From Alviniconcha marisindica (Eukaryota > Mollusca > Gastropoda > Provannidae), in assembly GCA_018857735.1 (NCBI GenBank), contig JABMCL010002257.1, forward strand, positions 83,501 through 147,500: 64,000 nucleotides of DNA, written 5' to 3'. Every line of letters starts with the position of its first letter. Positions within the stretch are counted from its first letter, which is position 1. The notes beneath the pieces were generated by a model. It saw only the letters and a list, made by a program, of their open reading frames with translations. It was not told where the DNA came from and did not search any database. The position numbers and the translations under genes are program-made. Shown here one piece after another: positions 63,949-64,000 of the stretch.

Positions 63949-64000
63949 GTACTGTCACTGCCAGCTTCTGATGTTTGTCCTCCTTCCTTCTTTCCTTTGC

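Overview
This is eukaryotic genomic DNA, almost certainly from an invertebrate animal. Long introns, GT-AG splice sites, dense (CA)n/(TG)n/(GA)n microsatellites, tRNA-derived SINEs, non-LTR retrotransposon pieces and many minisatellites all point that way. The texture resembles a mollusc genome, perhaps a gastropod, but the species is an inference. There are no operons, prokaryotic genes or CRISPR arrays.

Layout. About 1-3860 is repeat-rich upstream DNA without a recognisable gene. From 3861 to 35371 (+) lies a complete orthologue of SUCO, the SUN domain-containing ossification factor (SLP1/Opt family). I assembled it from 19 exons whose phases all agree: 4593 nt, 1530 codons plus stop. It has a signal peptide, a SUN-like domain on exons 6-9, a long Ser/Thr-rich region on exon 14, a coiled coil on exons 15-17, one membrane segment on exon 18 and a basic tail. 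About 35372-44719 is 3' UTR plus intergenic DNA and holds a perfect 102-bp palindrome. From 44720 to the window end lies a second plus-strand gene, read here as 10 exons and still open at 63948. Its product is a large, disordered, Ser-rich and acidic protein that I do not recognise. It carries a GILK motif followed by an RVKF motif, the usual pair for docking protein phosphatase 1.

Mobile DNA is extensive. Intron 1 of the second gene holds a three-level nest: a non-LTR retrotransposon split by a TIR element, itself split by a solo LTR with a 4-bp target duplication. SUCO introns hold a TIR element with a broken THAP domain, a second TIR element inserted in a minisatellite, a SINE and several non-LTR tails.

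The most unusual pattern concerns splice sites. Several minisatellites begin or end exactly at a real splice site and carry the splice consensus in each unit. These are the SUCO exon 8 donor, exon 17 acceptor, exon 17 donor, decayed copies of the exon 6 end, and about 30 copies of the exon 7 donor of the second gene. A decayed duplicate of SUCO exon 16 lies just upstream of the real one.

The two genes are neighbours on the same strand; nothing in the sequence shows that they work together. All coordinates come from reading splice sites and frames by eye.
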